The notes beneath the pieces were generated by a model that did no database searches, was not told the DNA's origin, and saw nothing but the letters and a program-made list of their open reading frames with translations. Positions 45,937 through 55,140 of a stretch of 64,000 bases of DNA are shown piece after piece. The stretch is taken from positions 1 through 64,000 of the forward strand of contig JANXRV010000090.1 in the NCBI GenBank assembly GCA_025356665.1. Reading direction: 5' to 3'. The translations under genes and the position numbers were made by a program. This DNA comes from CAITSH01 sp025356665 (GTDB lineage: Bacteria > Pseudomonadota > Gammaproteobacteria > Burkholderiales > SG8-39). Numbering within the stretch: position 1 is the stretch's first letter; each line of letters begins with the position of its first letter.

Positions 45937-47141
45937 GGCACCGCCGGTCGCGCCGTTGGTAGCGCCGTTGGTAGCGACTGCCGACAACCCAGGCCAAGCA
46001 ACATTCCATTTAATGCCCAAAACAACAAGGCCTGGTCACGTACAAACATATCGTTGACCATATTCCGCAAAAACACGCCAAGAACAAGCGCAATGCCACA
46101 CACGCCGAGCATCACCAGCCGCCTATCGCCTGAACGCCAAAACCGCAAATATTCACGCAACAACGCGCCAAATACCAACAATATGGCCACCATTCCCGGC
46201 AAGCCCATTGAGAGTCCATAGTTGAGGACGACATTGTGCCCGTGCCAAAGCGTCGGGTTGTAAGTAGGCACAAGATCCGGATGGGCCTTACTCAGCGCGC
46301 GACGTCCAAATCCCGCTCCGCTCCAGGGCGTTTCCAAAATGCGCGCCACCACCTTAGGGAAAAAAAATAATCGATCGTCTGTGTTCATGGCCGCACTTGA
46401 CTGCGTACCATCGTGGGAGCGCGTTGTCTGTGTGACCTGCAAGGTCAGTGCGGCGGCCACTGCGGTCAAAAAAAGTAGTCCCGCAACACGCTTGATGGCG
46501 AACCCAAAGTGCTTGCCACCGAAGATCAGCGCCACCGATACTTGTACAAACAAAACAGGCCAAATAATTCGCTGCAAACAGTAATAGCCCGCGATAAGCA
46601 ACAGGCCGAGAAGCGCCAAAGACAGGCGGCGCAGCCATTTATCATCGGATAGAAATAAAAACAGGCACGCCATCGGTGCGACAGCCACAAGATAGCCTGC
46701 AAATGCAGCCGATCCTCCAAAGAAGTAGGCGCTCGATTCACTCCACAATCCCAGCTGGGCGCGCGTCCACAGAGCGGCGATACACAATACCAACGCGCCC
46801 GCGCTCAAGGCGAGCAAAAACCACCTTATCCGCCGCCAATCGCTCGTAATGACGAAAAACCCAATAAAAACCATCATCGTGTACATCAACTCATTTTTGA
46901 CCTCCGACAGACTGTAGTCCGGGTCTACCGCATAAAAGAGTGATGCAAGTACGCTTGCGCCCCAAAGCAACAACACTGGCAAAAATGGAATCTGCGGAAC
47001 CGATGATCGCCTCCAGACAACCATCGCGTAGACAAAGGCAAGCGCAACGCACAGCAGGCGAAACGCCACTGTTCCGGAAAAGGGCAGGATAAACAGCAGC
47101 AACATGAAGGGCAGCAAGCCCGCTTCGGTAAAGCGCCTCAT
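45933..47141 (-). CDS. O-antigen ligase/polymerase-family (WaaL/Wzy-like) membrane protein
   Basis: A 402-residue polytopic protein with the Wzy_C pattern: a long run of helices, then a periplasmic loop ending in TLWHGHNVVLNYGLSMGLPGMVAILL, where the His-containing HNxxLNxGxxxGxxG segment is the family's conserved site. The place within an LPS-core operon favours WaaL, joining the glycan to lipid A core, over Wzy polymerase. The C-terminus ends in a short ALPTALPTA repeat coming from a tandem 12-base repeat. It overlaps both neighbours by four bases. Confidence 0.85.
   Translation of the reverse strand: MRRFTEAGLLPFMLLLFILPFSGTVAFRLLCVALAFVYAMVVWRRSSVPQIPFLPVLLLWGASVLASLFYAVDPDYSLSEVKNELMYTMMVFIGFFVITSDWRRIRWFLLALSAGALVLCIAALWTRAQLGLWSESSAYFFGGSAAFAGYLVAVAPMACLFLFLSDDKWLRRLSLALLGLLLIAGYYCLQRIIWPVLFVQVSVALIFGGKHFGFAIKRVAGLLFLTAVAAALTLQVTQTTRSHDGTQSSAAMNTDDRLFFFPKVVARILETPWSGAGFGRRALSKAHPDLVPTYNPTLWHGHNVVLNYGLSMGLPGMVAILLVFGALLREYLRFWRSGDRRLVMLGVCGIALVLGVFLRNMVNDMFVRDQALLFWALNGMLLGLGCRQSLPTALPTARPAVP
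45951..45974. repeat. Two tandem copies of a 12-base unit at the 3' end of the ligase gene
   Basis: cgccgttggtag occurs twice in direct tandem, followed by a partial third copy. It is in frame in the ligase gene and adds Ala-Leu-Pro-Thr units to the C-terminus. Slippage could change tail length without breaking the frame. Confidence 0.85.
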
Positions 47142-48349
47142 CCTGCGGCCCTAGCTTGCCTGTCCAGCAAGCGGTCGTACAGATTCTCAAACTCTTCGCA
47201 TACGCGCGACCAATCGAAATCACGTTCTATCCTGGCCTGCAGCCAGCGCCCGGCGGCGTCGCGCCGCTGCGCATCGGTCACGTAGGCATCAACGGCTTGG
47301 CAAAGCTCTTGCGGGTTGGCCGGATCGGCGACAAATTCAAACCCCGCACACTCTTGCAAAAATTCGGTTACCCCCCCGCGCGCTGCCGCGACAATAGGCA
47401 GGCCGGCTGCGGCCGCCTCCAGCATCACCGTCGGGAAGGGATCGTCCCACACGGATGGCAAGACGAATACGTCTCCTGCAAGCAGGAACTCATGCATCTG
47501 TGCCGGGTGCAAGCTGCCCACCCAACGCACCCCGGGCAGGCCCGCCATACGCGCGGCGACAGCCCGTCCATATACGGCCTTCTCATTGCGAGGGTCATCG
47601 CTGTCGCGCACATTACCCGCAACGAGCAGGCGAACACGATCGCCACGCACTGCCCGCAGTCGCTCATATGCATCGAGTAATTCCTGAAGCCCTTTTTCTT
47701 TCACCAGTCGCCCGGCAAAGAGCAACACAACAGTCTCCGGATCATCCACGCCGTATTTTTCCCGCATCGCGCTTCGCTGCGCTGGCGCAAGTTCCCAATG
47801 CGGCCTGCAGCGTGCGGTATCAACGCCCGTATAAATAACACTGACGCGCTCTGCGGCGATACCGTTTGAATTCACCAGCCATTGCGCCATATAGTGGCTG
47901 CAGGCTACCCAGTGCCTTACTGCGGCCAGCGCATGCCGCGGAAGCGGCTTTTCGTTCGCCACGTGCACCACGGCAGGCATTGCCGCACGACGGATCTGCT
48001 CATGCAAAGCGGCCAGCAGTTTGGGTTCGTTGTGGATATGCACAAGCGCCGCGCCCTCGTCGCGCGCGATGCGCCACATGCGCTGCGCATAGGGGAGCGG
48101 ATCGAGCTGGGTAATTTTCTGGAACAGCCGCCGATAAAGACGTCCGATGGGAACCCGCCGCACCTGCATGGCGTCAAAGGACTCGCGCTCAACCTGGTCA
48201 GCAAAGGCCCGACAAATGACAACCGGGCGATAGCGGCGTTGCCGGCGGGCCACCTGCTCAACGCGCAGCTCGGTTCCGGCCGGATAGACGGGCGGGAAGG
48301 GATTGTGGTCGGGCAAAAGGTGAGCGACCGTGACAGTGGGGCGAAGCAT
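47138..48349 (-). CDS. GT4 family glycosyltransferase
   Basis: VTVAHLLPDHNPFPPVYPAGTELRVEQVAR starts the acceptor domain, and VVLLFAGRLVKEKGLQELLDAY opens the donor domain; PSVWDDPFPTVMLEAAAAGLPIVAAARGG holds the E-type donor motif. The ATG at 48349 overlaps the GT9 stop (TGATG); the longer frame to 48445 would start inside that gene. Length is 403 residues. Confidence 0.9.
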   Translation of the reverse strand: MLRPTVTVAHLLPDHNPFPPVYPAGTELRVEQVARRQRRYRPVVICRAFADQVERESFDAMQVRRVPIGRLYRRLFQKITQLDPLPYAQRMWRIARDEGAALVHIHNEPKLLAALHEQIRRAAMPAVVHVANEKPLPRHALAAVRHWVACSHYMAQWLVNSNGIAAERVSVIYTGVDTARCRPHWELAPAQRSAMREKYGVDDPETVVLLFAGRLVKEKGLQELLDAYERLRAVRGDRVRLLVAGNVRDSDDPRNEKAVYGRAVAARMAGLPGVRWVGSLHPAQMHEFLLAGDVFVLPSVWDDPFPTVMLEAAAAGLPIVAAARGGVTEFLQECAGFEFVADPANPQELCQAVDAYVTDAQRRDAAGRWLQARIERDFDWSRVCEEFENLYDRLLDRQARAAG

Positions 48350-49464
48350 CAGTGCAAAGTGCGCCCTAGCGCCGAAAAGATCTCGTCGACGCCAATTTGG
48401 TCCATGCAGTTTTTCGGCACATACGGGCATTGCTTTTCTACACAAGGCTCACACGTTCGCGGCTTTTGCACGATGGTCGGCTTGGCATTTCCCGCCCGCG
48501 GCCCTATCAGCGTGGAAAACGTCGGCGCATACAAGGCGACCAAGGGGATATCCAGAGCGCTCGCAAGATGGCCGATCCCTGTGTCTGGGGCCACCACACA
48601 GGCGGCACCAGCCAACACTGCGGCCGTACCGGCGATATCCAGCCGGCCGGCAAAGTTGTGCACGCCCGGTATGCCGGCCGCCAGCGCCGCCAGAGGCGCC
48701 CGATCCTGCCCGCCGCCCGTCAACACAATGGCGTGCGATGGCCAGGTCGTCCGGGCTTGCTCCAACAATTGCCGCACTTTTTCAAGCGGCCACACCTTGT
48801 ACGCATCGGCCGCATACACATGCATCACCCAATACGGCCCGGCACCGATTTCATCGCGCAGCATTGCAGCGCTTTTGCGCGCAGCCTCCTCCGCCAGAAA
48901 TACCCGCGGAGAATTGCCTGCAGGTGCAATCCCCAAGGTGTCCAGGATACGCAGGCGATTCTCGATGTAGTGGACGCCCGGCAGCGTCGTCTGGTCGACT
49001 TTGCGTTCCCGGTTGGAAAGCAAAAATTCGTAACGTGTGCCGGTCGTGGGAATGCGCACAATGAACGGACTGCCGGAAAGATAGCAAAGCGGGAGAATAT
49101 CGGGGTCATTGCCGTGCAGGACAAGGGTCAAATCCGGACCAAAATCGCGCAACGCGCGCAGGGTGGCAAAAAAACGGCGGTACTTCCCCGAATAGGGAAT
49201 AAGCGCGTCAAGATCCGGATCTGCCGCAAACAGGGGGGCCCAGGCGGCGCGACAAAAAAGCCGGATATCAGCTTGGGGCAGTGCCGCGCGTAGCGCCGGC
49301 AATACGGGCGTCGACAGCACCGCATCGCCCAGCCCCGTGGTCAGCACCACGAGAACCCGCTTGACCTCATCCAACTGCAATTGCGCGAGCGGCCGAACCG
49401 GCCTCGTGCTGGCCCTGCGCCGAACGTGGGAGAACAGCAGGGAATCGATAAAAGGCAGATTCAT
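48349..49464 (-). CDS. GT9 heptosyltransferase-like glycosyltransferase
   Basis: KRVLVVLTTGLGDAVLSTPVLPALRAALP is the N-terminal GT9 signature and VVAPDTGIGHLASALDIPLVALYAPTF the donor site. CEPCVEKQCPYVPKNCMDQI near the end is a Cys-rich segment typical of WaaF/WaaC-like proteins. Length 371 is usual. It overlaps both neighbours. A role in LPS core assembly is likely; I do not assign a heptose linkage. Confidence 0.9.
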   Translation of the reverse strand: MNLPFIDSLLFSHVRRRASTRPVRPLAQLQLDEVKRVLVVLTTGLGDAVLSTPVLPALRAALPQADIRLFCRAAWAPLFAADPDLDALIPYSGKYRRFFATLRALRDFGPDLTLVLHGNDPDILPLCYLSGSPFIVRIPTTGTRYEFLLSNRERKVDQTTLPGVHYIENRLRILDTLGIAPAGNSPRVFLAEEAARKSAAMLRDEIGAGPYWVMHVYAADAYKVWPLEKVRQLLEQARTTWPSHAIVLTGGGQDRAPLAALAAGIPGVHNFAGRLDIAGTAAVLAGAACVVAPDTGIGHLASALDIPLVALYAPTFSTLIGPRAGNAKPTIVQKPRTCEPCVEKQCPYVPKNCMDQIGVDEIFSALGRTLH

Positions 49465-50579
49465 TTTTCGAGCGCGGCTCGCACCAGCGTGCCCTTGCCC
49501 ATCACATCGCGGAAAATCGCCTCCATACGCGTGAGCATGATGTCCGCGGAAAACCGGGCCTGCGCTTCAATAATTGCCGCCCGTCCCAAGCGCTCGCGCA
49601 GCGGCGCGTCATCGCGCAGTCGCACCATTGCCGCGGCAAGCGCCTCTGGATCTTGCGGTCGCACCATCATCGCCGTGACGCCATCACGGGCGATCTCGCC
49701 AATCGCGCCAACATTGGTAGTTATGATCGGCAAGCCGCACGCCATTGCCTGCATGATGGCCTGTGGAACGCCCTCGTTCGCATAGGAGGGCAGCACAAAG
49801 GCGTCAAAGCTCTGCAGCCAAGGCACGACGTCTTCACGCTGCCCGGCCATGATCACGCGATCGGCGATGCCAAGCTCCTGCGCCTGACGGCGCAGGTTGG
49901 TTTCCCCGGGCCCCGCACCGACAATAACCACCTTCAAATGGCCGTCGTCAATCATGGCGAGGGCATCGAGCAAGTAACGATGCCCTTTCCAACTGCGCAG
50001 GGTCGCCACGATCCCGACCAGAAAATCGTCCGCCGCAAGTCCGAGCGCCGCCCGGGACGCAAGCCGATCGCCGGGTCGGAAATGCGATAAATCAATCCCC
50101 GTCGGAATGGACACCACGCGCGCAGGGTCGGCAGCAGTTTCACGGACAACCTGCAGCCGCAAGGCCTCGCCTGTGGTCACTATCCGCGCGGCTGCACGCC
50201 TGTAGAGCCAGCGCGTTCCCGGGTTGGAGGGGATAGGCGCGGATATATGCCGGGTGCGCACCACTGCCGGCGCATTCCTCAAGCCGATACAGGCAAGCGC
50301 GGTCAGCCAACTATCTGTGGAGCTATGCGTATTGACGATATCCACAGCCTCAGCCGCAAGAAAGGATCTGAGTGCGCGATAACCGGCAATGGTTTTGCGC
50401 TCAATGGGAACCGCACAGGCGGGCAGACCTCGCTTTAGGGCCTCCGCGTAAATGCGCGATTGCCGCGGGGCCGCAAGGCGAACCTGATGCCCGCGTCGGG
50501 CCATTCCGAGCGCCTCATTGAGAACGCGCAACTCCTGCCCGCCCCACCCGCATGAGGCCTCCGTATGCACGACCCTCAT
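49461..50579 (-). CDS. GT4 family glycosyltransferase
   Basis: RVVHTEASCGWGGQELRVLNEALGM carries the GGQE entry motif. FLVGIVATLRSWKGHRYLLDAL begins the donor domain and PSYANEGVPQAIMQAMACGLPIITTN has the E-x7-E-like site. Length is 372 residues. It is the first member of the tightly overlapped chain that runs down to 38.0 kb; 91 bases separate it from the msbA-like gene upstream. Confidence 0.9.
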   Translation of the reverse strand: MRVVHTEASCGWGGQELRVLNEALGMARRGHQVRLAAPRQSRIYAEALKRGLPACAVPIERKTIAGYRALRSFLAAEAVDIVNTHSSTDSWLTALACIGLRNAPAVVRTRHISAPIPSNPGTRWLYRRAAARIVTTGEALRLQVVRETAADPARVVSIPTGIDLSHFRPGDRLASRAALGLAADDFLVGIVATLRSWKGHRYLLDALAMIDDGHLKVVIVGAGPGETNLRRQAQELGIADRVIMAGQREDVVPWLQSFDAFVLPSYANEGVPQAIMQAMACGLPIITTNVGAIGEIARDGVTAMMVRPQDPEALAAAMVRLRDDAPLRERLGRAAIIEAQARFSADIMLTRMEAIFRDVMGKGTLVRAALEK

Positions 50580-50670
50580 GCGTTACCGCACGAATGCACA
50601 TCGCGCGTACCCAAGCCAAAGCTAACGATTCGCGTACGGAACCCGTTCCCTGCGCCAAAAACGCGACAAT

Positions 50671-52437
50671 TCATGCGTCCGAATCCTCCGGCAACTCGGC
50701 GAATTGGATCCGATAAAGACGCGCGTAAAGTCCATCGCGGGCCAAAAGCTCCGCATGGCTGCCAATCTCGGAAATCCGTCCGCGCGACATGACAACAATG
50801 CGATTCGCATGCTCGATAGTCGATAGTCGATGCGCGATGACAATCGTAGTCCTCCCCTGCATCAGGGTCGTGAGCGCCGCCTGCACATGCCGCTCCGATT
50901 CACTATCGAGGGCCGAGGTTGCTTCATCGAGAATGAGGACGGGAGCGTCTTTTAACAACGCACGCGCAATCGCGATGCGTTGCCTCTGCCCCCCTGACAG
51001 GCGGACGCCATTTTCTCCGATGAGCGTATCAAAGCCTTGCGGCATCTCGCGAATGAAATCCAGCGCATGTGCGGCGCGAGCGGCCTCCTCGATTGCCTCG
51101 CGCGAGGCGTCGCGCATGGCGCCATAAGCGATATTGCCGGCCACCGTATCATTGAATAAAACCACGTCTTGGCTAACGAGTGCGATGTTGTCGCGCAAGT
51201 TTGCCAGCTTCAGCGCCTGCAGGTCATGTCCGTCGAGCAGAATGCGCCCGCTCGTGGGTTGGTAGAAGCGGGGAACCAGATTCACAAGGGAAGTCTTGCC
51301 CCCGCCGGAGGTTCCGACCAGTGCGACGGTCTCCCCCGGTGCGATGTTTAGCGAAACACCGTCAAGAGCCGCACGCGAAGAGCCGAAATAGACCATCCCG
51401 ACATTTTCAAAGCGAAGTTCACCCCGCGCGCGTAAGATCTCCTCGGTTCCCTCGTCAAGCTCCTGCGCCTCATCGATCAGCTCAAACACACTCTCGGCAG
51501 AGGCCAGGCCGCGCTGAAGCGGTGCGTTGATATCCGCCAGATGTTTGAGGGGGGTAAGCAACATGAGCATCGCGGTAATGAACGAGACAAAGCTGCCCAC
51601 GGTAAACTCGCCGCTTTCGGAATCCTGGATGGCGAGGCTGATGATAATAGCCAGCGCCAGCGCAGCGAACAATTGCGTAATTGGCACCGTCGCCGAAGCG
51701 GCGATGGTCTGGCGCATATTGAAACCGCGCAAGGCCTGGTTCGCGCGGTTAAATCGCTCTGCTTCGGCCGCCTGCCCACCAAATATTTTCACCACGCGGT
51801 GGCCTCCGATCGACTCCTCCAGCGAATGGGTGATGTCGCCCATAGCCTTCATCGAGCCCACGCTCATGCTTCGCAGGCGTTTGGAAAATACCTTGATCGC
51901 GATCGCAATTCCAGGCGCTATCAGGAAGGTGATAAGCGTAAGTTTCCAATTGAGCCAGAACAACCAACCGAGCAAACCGACCACGGTAATGGAGTCGCGA
52001 ACCAAAACCGTAAGCACGGTGGTCGCGGCGCTCGTGACCCCGCCCACATCGAAAGCAATTTTGGAGATCAGACTTCCGGAGGACTGGTTGTCGTAGTAGC
52101 GCACCGGCAGTCGCAGCAATCGACGAAACATCGCGTTGCGCAGATCCATCACGACGTGATTGGATACCCACGCCAGAGTGTAGGACCCAAGATAAGAAAG
52201 CACACCGCGAACGAGAAATATCCCGATCAGCGCTGCCGGTATCAGGTAAGGGTTGGCGTTGCTTTTGTTTACGAAACTGCCGTCAAGCAGCGGCTTCAGC
52301 AAAGCCGGGAACAAGGGCTCGGTCGCGGCCGTCAAAACCATGCTCAATATGGCAAGTGCGAACACCTTCCAGTACGGACGGACGTACTGAAGCAGCCGAA
52401 AATACAATTCACGTGAACCGGGAGCGGACGAAGCCAA
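50671..52437 (-). CDS. msbA: MsbA-type ABC exporter (lipid A/lipid-linked glycan flippase)
   Basis: A half-transporter of 588 residues: six hydrophobic helices (from VFALAILSMVLTAATEPLFPALLKPLL) followed by the nucleotide-binding domain with Walker A ALVGTSGGGKTSLV, signature LSGGQRQRIAIARAL, and Walker B VLILDEATSALDSE. The sequence start RPYWKVFALA is typical of MsbA, which moves lipid A-core across the inner membrane. It is flanked by LPS glycosyltransferase genes. The start is TTG 52437 with a poor ribosome site. Confidence 0.93.
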   Translation of the reverse strand: MASSAPGSRELYFRLLQYVRPYWKVFALAILSMVLTAATEPLFPALLKPLLDGSFVNKSNANPYLIPAALIGIFLVRGVLSYLGSYTLAWVSNHVVMDLRNAMFRRLLRLPVRYYDNQSSGSLISKIAFDVGGVTSAATTVLTVLVRDSITVVGLLGWLFWLNWKLTLITFLIAPGIAIAIKVFSKRLRSMSVGSMKAMGDITHSLEESIGGHRVVKIFGGQAAEAERFNRANQALRGFNMRQTIAASATVPITQLFAALALAIIISLAIQDSESGEFTVGSFVSFITAMLMLLTPLKHLADINAPLQRGLASAESVFELIDEAQELDEGTEEILRARGELRFENVGMVYFGSSRAALDGVSLNIAPGETVALVGTSGGGKTSLVNLVPRFYQPTSGRILLDGHDLQALKLANLRDNIALVSQDVVLFNDTVAGNIAYGAMRDASREAIEEAARAAHALDFIREMPQGFDTLIGENGVRLSGGQRQRIAIARALLKDAPVLILDEATSALDSESERHVQAALTTLMQGRTTIVIAHRLSTIEHANRIVVMSRGRISEIGSHAELLARDGLYARLYRIQFAELPEDSDA

Positions 52438-52463
52438 GGAAAGTGGCGCTCGTAAAAGAGTGA

Positions 52464-52469
52464 ATTATA
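52464..52469 (-). promoter_or_regulatory. Perfect minus-strand -10 hexamer before msbA
   Basis: On the minus strand TATAAT lies 26 bases upstream of the msbA start. No good -35 is found at 16-18 bases (actcgc is the closest). The 157-base gap (52438-52594) also has a CCCC-GTTC-GGGG hairpin (52549-52561) without a T-run. A separate msbA promoter is possible. Confidence 0.35.
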
Positions 52470-52594
52470 ACTGCTCTTCATCCCGTGCGAGTCTAGGCTT
52501 GGCGCGTATCACCACCCGAAAATACGCCCTACGAGAGCCAAACACCGACCCCGTTCGGGGGCACCCCATTCTGAAGCGCGCCGACTGCGTCACT

Positions 52595-53839
52595 TCAGGC
52601 CACGATCGCCGGCGCGTGCTTTCTGAACCACTGCAGCAGATGTAGCGCAGATTCATCGACGTTCAACACCCGCTCGGTGCATTGGGCAATCGTCCGCATT
52701 TCATCCGTCCCGGGTTGCGTCATCAAAAGTCTGCCCATCGCGCCCCCAAACGCCTCGATACCTCGGCCAATCAACACGATCGCTGCACCCGTTTCCGACA
52801 GCCAGGCCCCCGAACCAATTTTATCCGTCATGAGTGTGCGCGTCCCGAGCAGGGCCGCCTCGACTGCAGAGTAGTTAAAGGTTTCGATCCAGGAGGGCAC
52901 CAAGTGCAGATCTGCCGCGGCGTAGTACTGTTTGACTTGTTGCGATTCAATATTGCCGGTGAAAATCACCTTCGCATCAAGCTTCAACTCGCGCGCAATG
53001 CCTTCAAGGTGCTGACGATAACTACCCAAGCCCTCCACCTGCCGGTCGCCCCCGCAAACAAGTAAGACGGCTTCAGGCGACGCTTGTGCCGCCAAAGCAA
53101 ATCCCTGGATCGCAAGCTCAATCCCCTTGAACGGGGTCAGGCGGCACATGATCAGCGCTATGCGGCAGTTTTCTTGCAAGCCATGCCCTTGGATTACGGT
53201 CGTTCTGGCCTGCGCCCGGAATAAGGCCATGTCTTCATTGAGCAACATCCTGTCGATGCAATGTAAGGGAATAACGGTGATGCGCTCAGGCCCGATGCCC
53301 GCCTTGATCATGACATCCCTGGTAACACGCGAGTTTGCCCGCAAACCGTCGGCTCTCGAAAAAACCCATTTTTTTACCCTTGCCTTCAGCCAGCTTGTGG
53401 GCTCGCCCGGGTAACCCAGGGTCACGCCCAGGTTTTCGTGGTCATGCACGCATAACACCCACCGGATACCCATAAACGGTGCCAAAAGCGCGACGAATTT
53501 TCCCAAGCCGTCACCCTCCACCATGTAGATATCGCAACGCGTGCGGGAAATAAAATTCGCAATGGCGATAAGACTGGTGAAAAACCGCCTCCCCCCGAGA
53601 AACGGCTTCAGGAGCTTATCCGGGAGCCATACCCACGGGTTGCGCTTCTCGTTGTGAATGCCCCATATGCTCACCCCATCTTCCTCAACACGGCTGAGTC
53701 GAACCACGGTAGGCAATCTCTGATCTTCGGTAAAAACGTGAACTTCGTTGCCCGAACGCTGCAGCGCCTTGGCCACATCCAAATGCACCGAACGCCATAT
53801 GCCTGCCGCCAACATTCCGATGCGCATCTGGTTTCTCAT
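52595..53839 (-). CDS. GT4 family glycosyltransferase
   Basis: MRIGMLAAGIWRSVHLDVAKALQRSGNEV opens the acceptor domain. RIALIMCRLTPFKGIELAIQGF begins the donor domain and LVPSWIETFNYSAVEAALLGTRTLMTDK has the E-x7-E-like region. Length is 414 residues. It is separated from the downstream msbA by 157 bases and from the upstream GT4 gene by 65 bases. Confidence 0.88.
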   Translation of the reverse strand: MRNQMRIGMLAAGIWRSVHLDVAKALQRSGNEVHVFTEDQRLPTVVRLSRVEEDGVSIWGIHNEKRNPWVWLPDKLLKPFLGGRRFFTSLIAIANFISRTRCDIYMVEGDGLGKFVALLAPFMGIRWVLCVHDHENLGVTLGYPGEPTSWLKARVKKWVFSRADGLRANSRVTRDVMIKAGIGPERITVIPLHCIDRMLLNEDMALFRAQARTTVIQGHGLQENCRIALIMCRLTPFKGIELAIQGFALAAQASPEAVLLVCGGDRQVEGLGSYRQHLEGIARELKLDAKVIFTGNIESQQVKQYYAAADLHLVPSWIETFNYSAVEAALLGTRTLMTDKIGSGAWLSETGAAIVLIGRGIEAFGGAMGRLLMTQPGTDEMRTIAQCTERVLNVDESALHLLQWFRKHAPAIVA

Positions 53840-53904
53840 TTTTTTGTTTCCCGCCCCGATCTGGGGCTTCTTGACCCTGCCTCGATTCGACGGGCACCGC
53901 AGGC

Positions 53905-55053
53905 CTAGACAGCCAGCGTTCCCCTGGCCGCAATCAAAGACCGATACAAGCGGGCCAACTGTGCCGCCATCGCTTCGGTTCCAAGACCTGACACCGCAAT
54001 ACGTGCAGCCCTACCCATCGTTTCTGCGGCAGCAACTTCGTTTAACTTTCCCATCGCGAGGGCCAATCCCACAACATCGCCCGCCTCGCACACCGCACCG
54101 CCAACGCCCTGCTCGACGAACTCCGCCGCGCCGCACTGGCTCGTCGTGATGACGGGCAGACCGCTTGCCATGGCCTCCAGCGCCGCATTGGGGAAGGGGT
54201 CGTAAAGCGTTGGCAATACAAAACAGTCGGCAGCCCCGTACCAAGGCTTAACGTCCTTCTGCGGACCGATGAAATGCACGCGCGGTGCAACGCCCAGTTC
54301 CATACACAGCCGCTGCATAGCCTTTTGCCGCTTGTCCTCCCCGACCACAAGCAGATGTGCGGAGGCCGAAGCGGGCATCGCCCGAAGCAGTTGCGGCAAT
54401 CCTTTTCTCTCGAAGCCCGACCCAACGAAAAGATAAAGCATCGTTTCGGGCGCAATCCCCATAGCGGCACGCACAGCCAATCGTTGGGATTTTAGCCGCG
54501 GGTGGAAAACATCAAGATCAACACCGTTATAAACAACGTGGAGCTTTTCTTCAGGCGTTCCAAAGTGGCGGCGGATTTCATCGCGAACCATTTTGGAGTT
54601 GCAGATCACCGCCCTCAGCCTTGGGCTCTTGAACAAGCGCCGTTCAGCCGCCAAAAGAAAGCGGTGGTATGGGTTCAGCGCCAGTCCGATACGACCTGCG
54701 GCCCCCAGTACGCGCGCCCGGTTTTCCAGCCATTGCGCATGAACGCCGTCACCGGCACGATACACATCGCAGCAGGCGATGCGCTCATGGGATTGCACAA
54801 GGTCAAATTCCCTTTCGGAAAGCGCCCGGCACACGGCGCGCGCGAAGCTCCAGTCGCGCCATGTCCGCCCCAGAAAAAAAGGCTCGCATCGCACCAACTC
54901 CGTTGCGCCCTGCCCGACGGCACCGTCACTCCAGTCTCGCGCAAACACCGTTACGGCCACGCCTTCGTGCGCCAACGCGGTCACGGCGCGGGAGACGAAG
55001 CGCTCCGCCCCACCGTAGGGGTTATACCGTTGCCTGACAATGGCGAGTTTCAT
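53905..55053 (-). CDS. GT4 glycosyltransferase, WaaG-like
   Basis: KLAIVRQRYNPYGGAERFVSRAVTAL is very like the start of WaaG/RfaG (LPS glucosyltransferase I), and the following segments LVQSHERIACCDVYRAGDGVHAQWLE and NSKMVRDEIRRHFGTPEEKLHVVYNGVD are those of that group. The donor site is ALEAMASGLPVITTSQCGAAE. ATG 55053 is chosen over TTG 55077, giving 382 residues. It would add a hexose to the heptose core. I leave the symbol out because paralogues are many here. Confidence 0.88.
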   Translation of the reverse strand: MKLAIVRQRYNPYGGAERFVSRAVTALAHEGVAVTVFARDWSDGAVGQGATELVRCEPFFLGRTWRDWSFARAVCRALSEREFDLVQSHERIACCDVYRAGDGVHAQWLENRARVLGAAGRIGLALNPYHRFLLAAERRLFKSPRLRAVICNSKMVRDEIRRHFGTPEEKLHVVYNGVDLDVFHPRLKSQRLAVRAAMGIAPETMLYLFVGSGFERKGLPQLLRAMPASASAHLLVVGEDKRQKAMQRLCMELGVAPRVHFIGPQKDVKPWYGAADCFVLPTLYDPFPNAALEAMASGLPVITTSQCGAAEFVEQGVGGAVCEAGDVVGLALAMGKLNEVAAAETMGRAARIAVSGLGTEAMAAQLARLYRSLIAARGTLAV

Positions 55054-55140
55054 GCGAGGGGACATCGCCCCACGCAACGAGTCGTCAAAAGGACGTTTCG
55101 ATCCACGTTCGGCAAGCTCGTGATTCTGGTGAAGCGCAAT

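Noticed and set aside
52549..52561. CCCC-GTTC-GGGG hairpin as terminator between the GT4 gene and msbA
   Set aside because: The stem is only four base pairs and no T-run follows on the minus strand.
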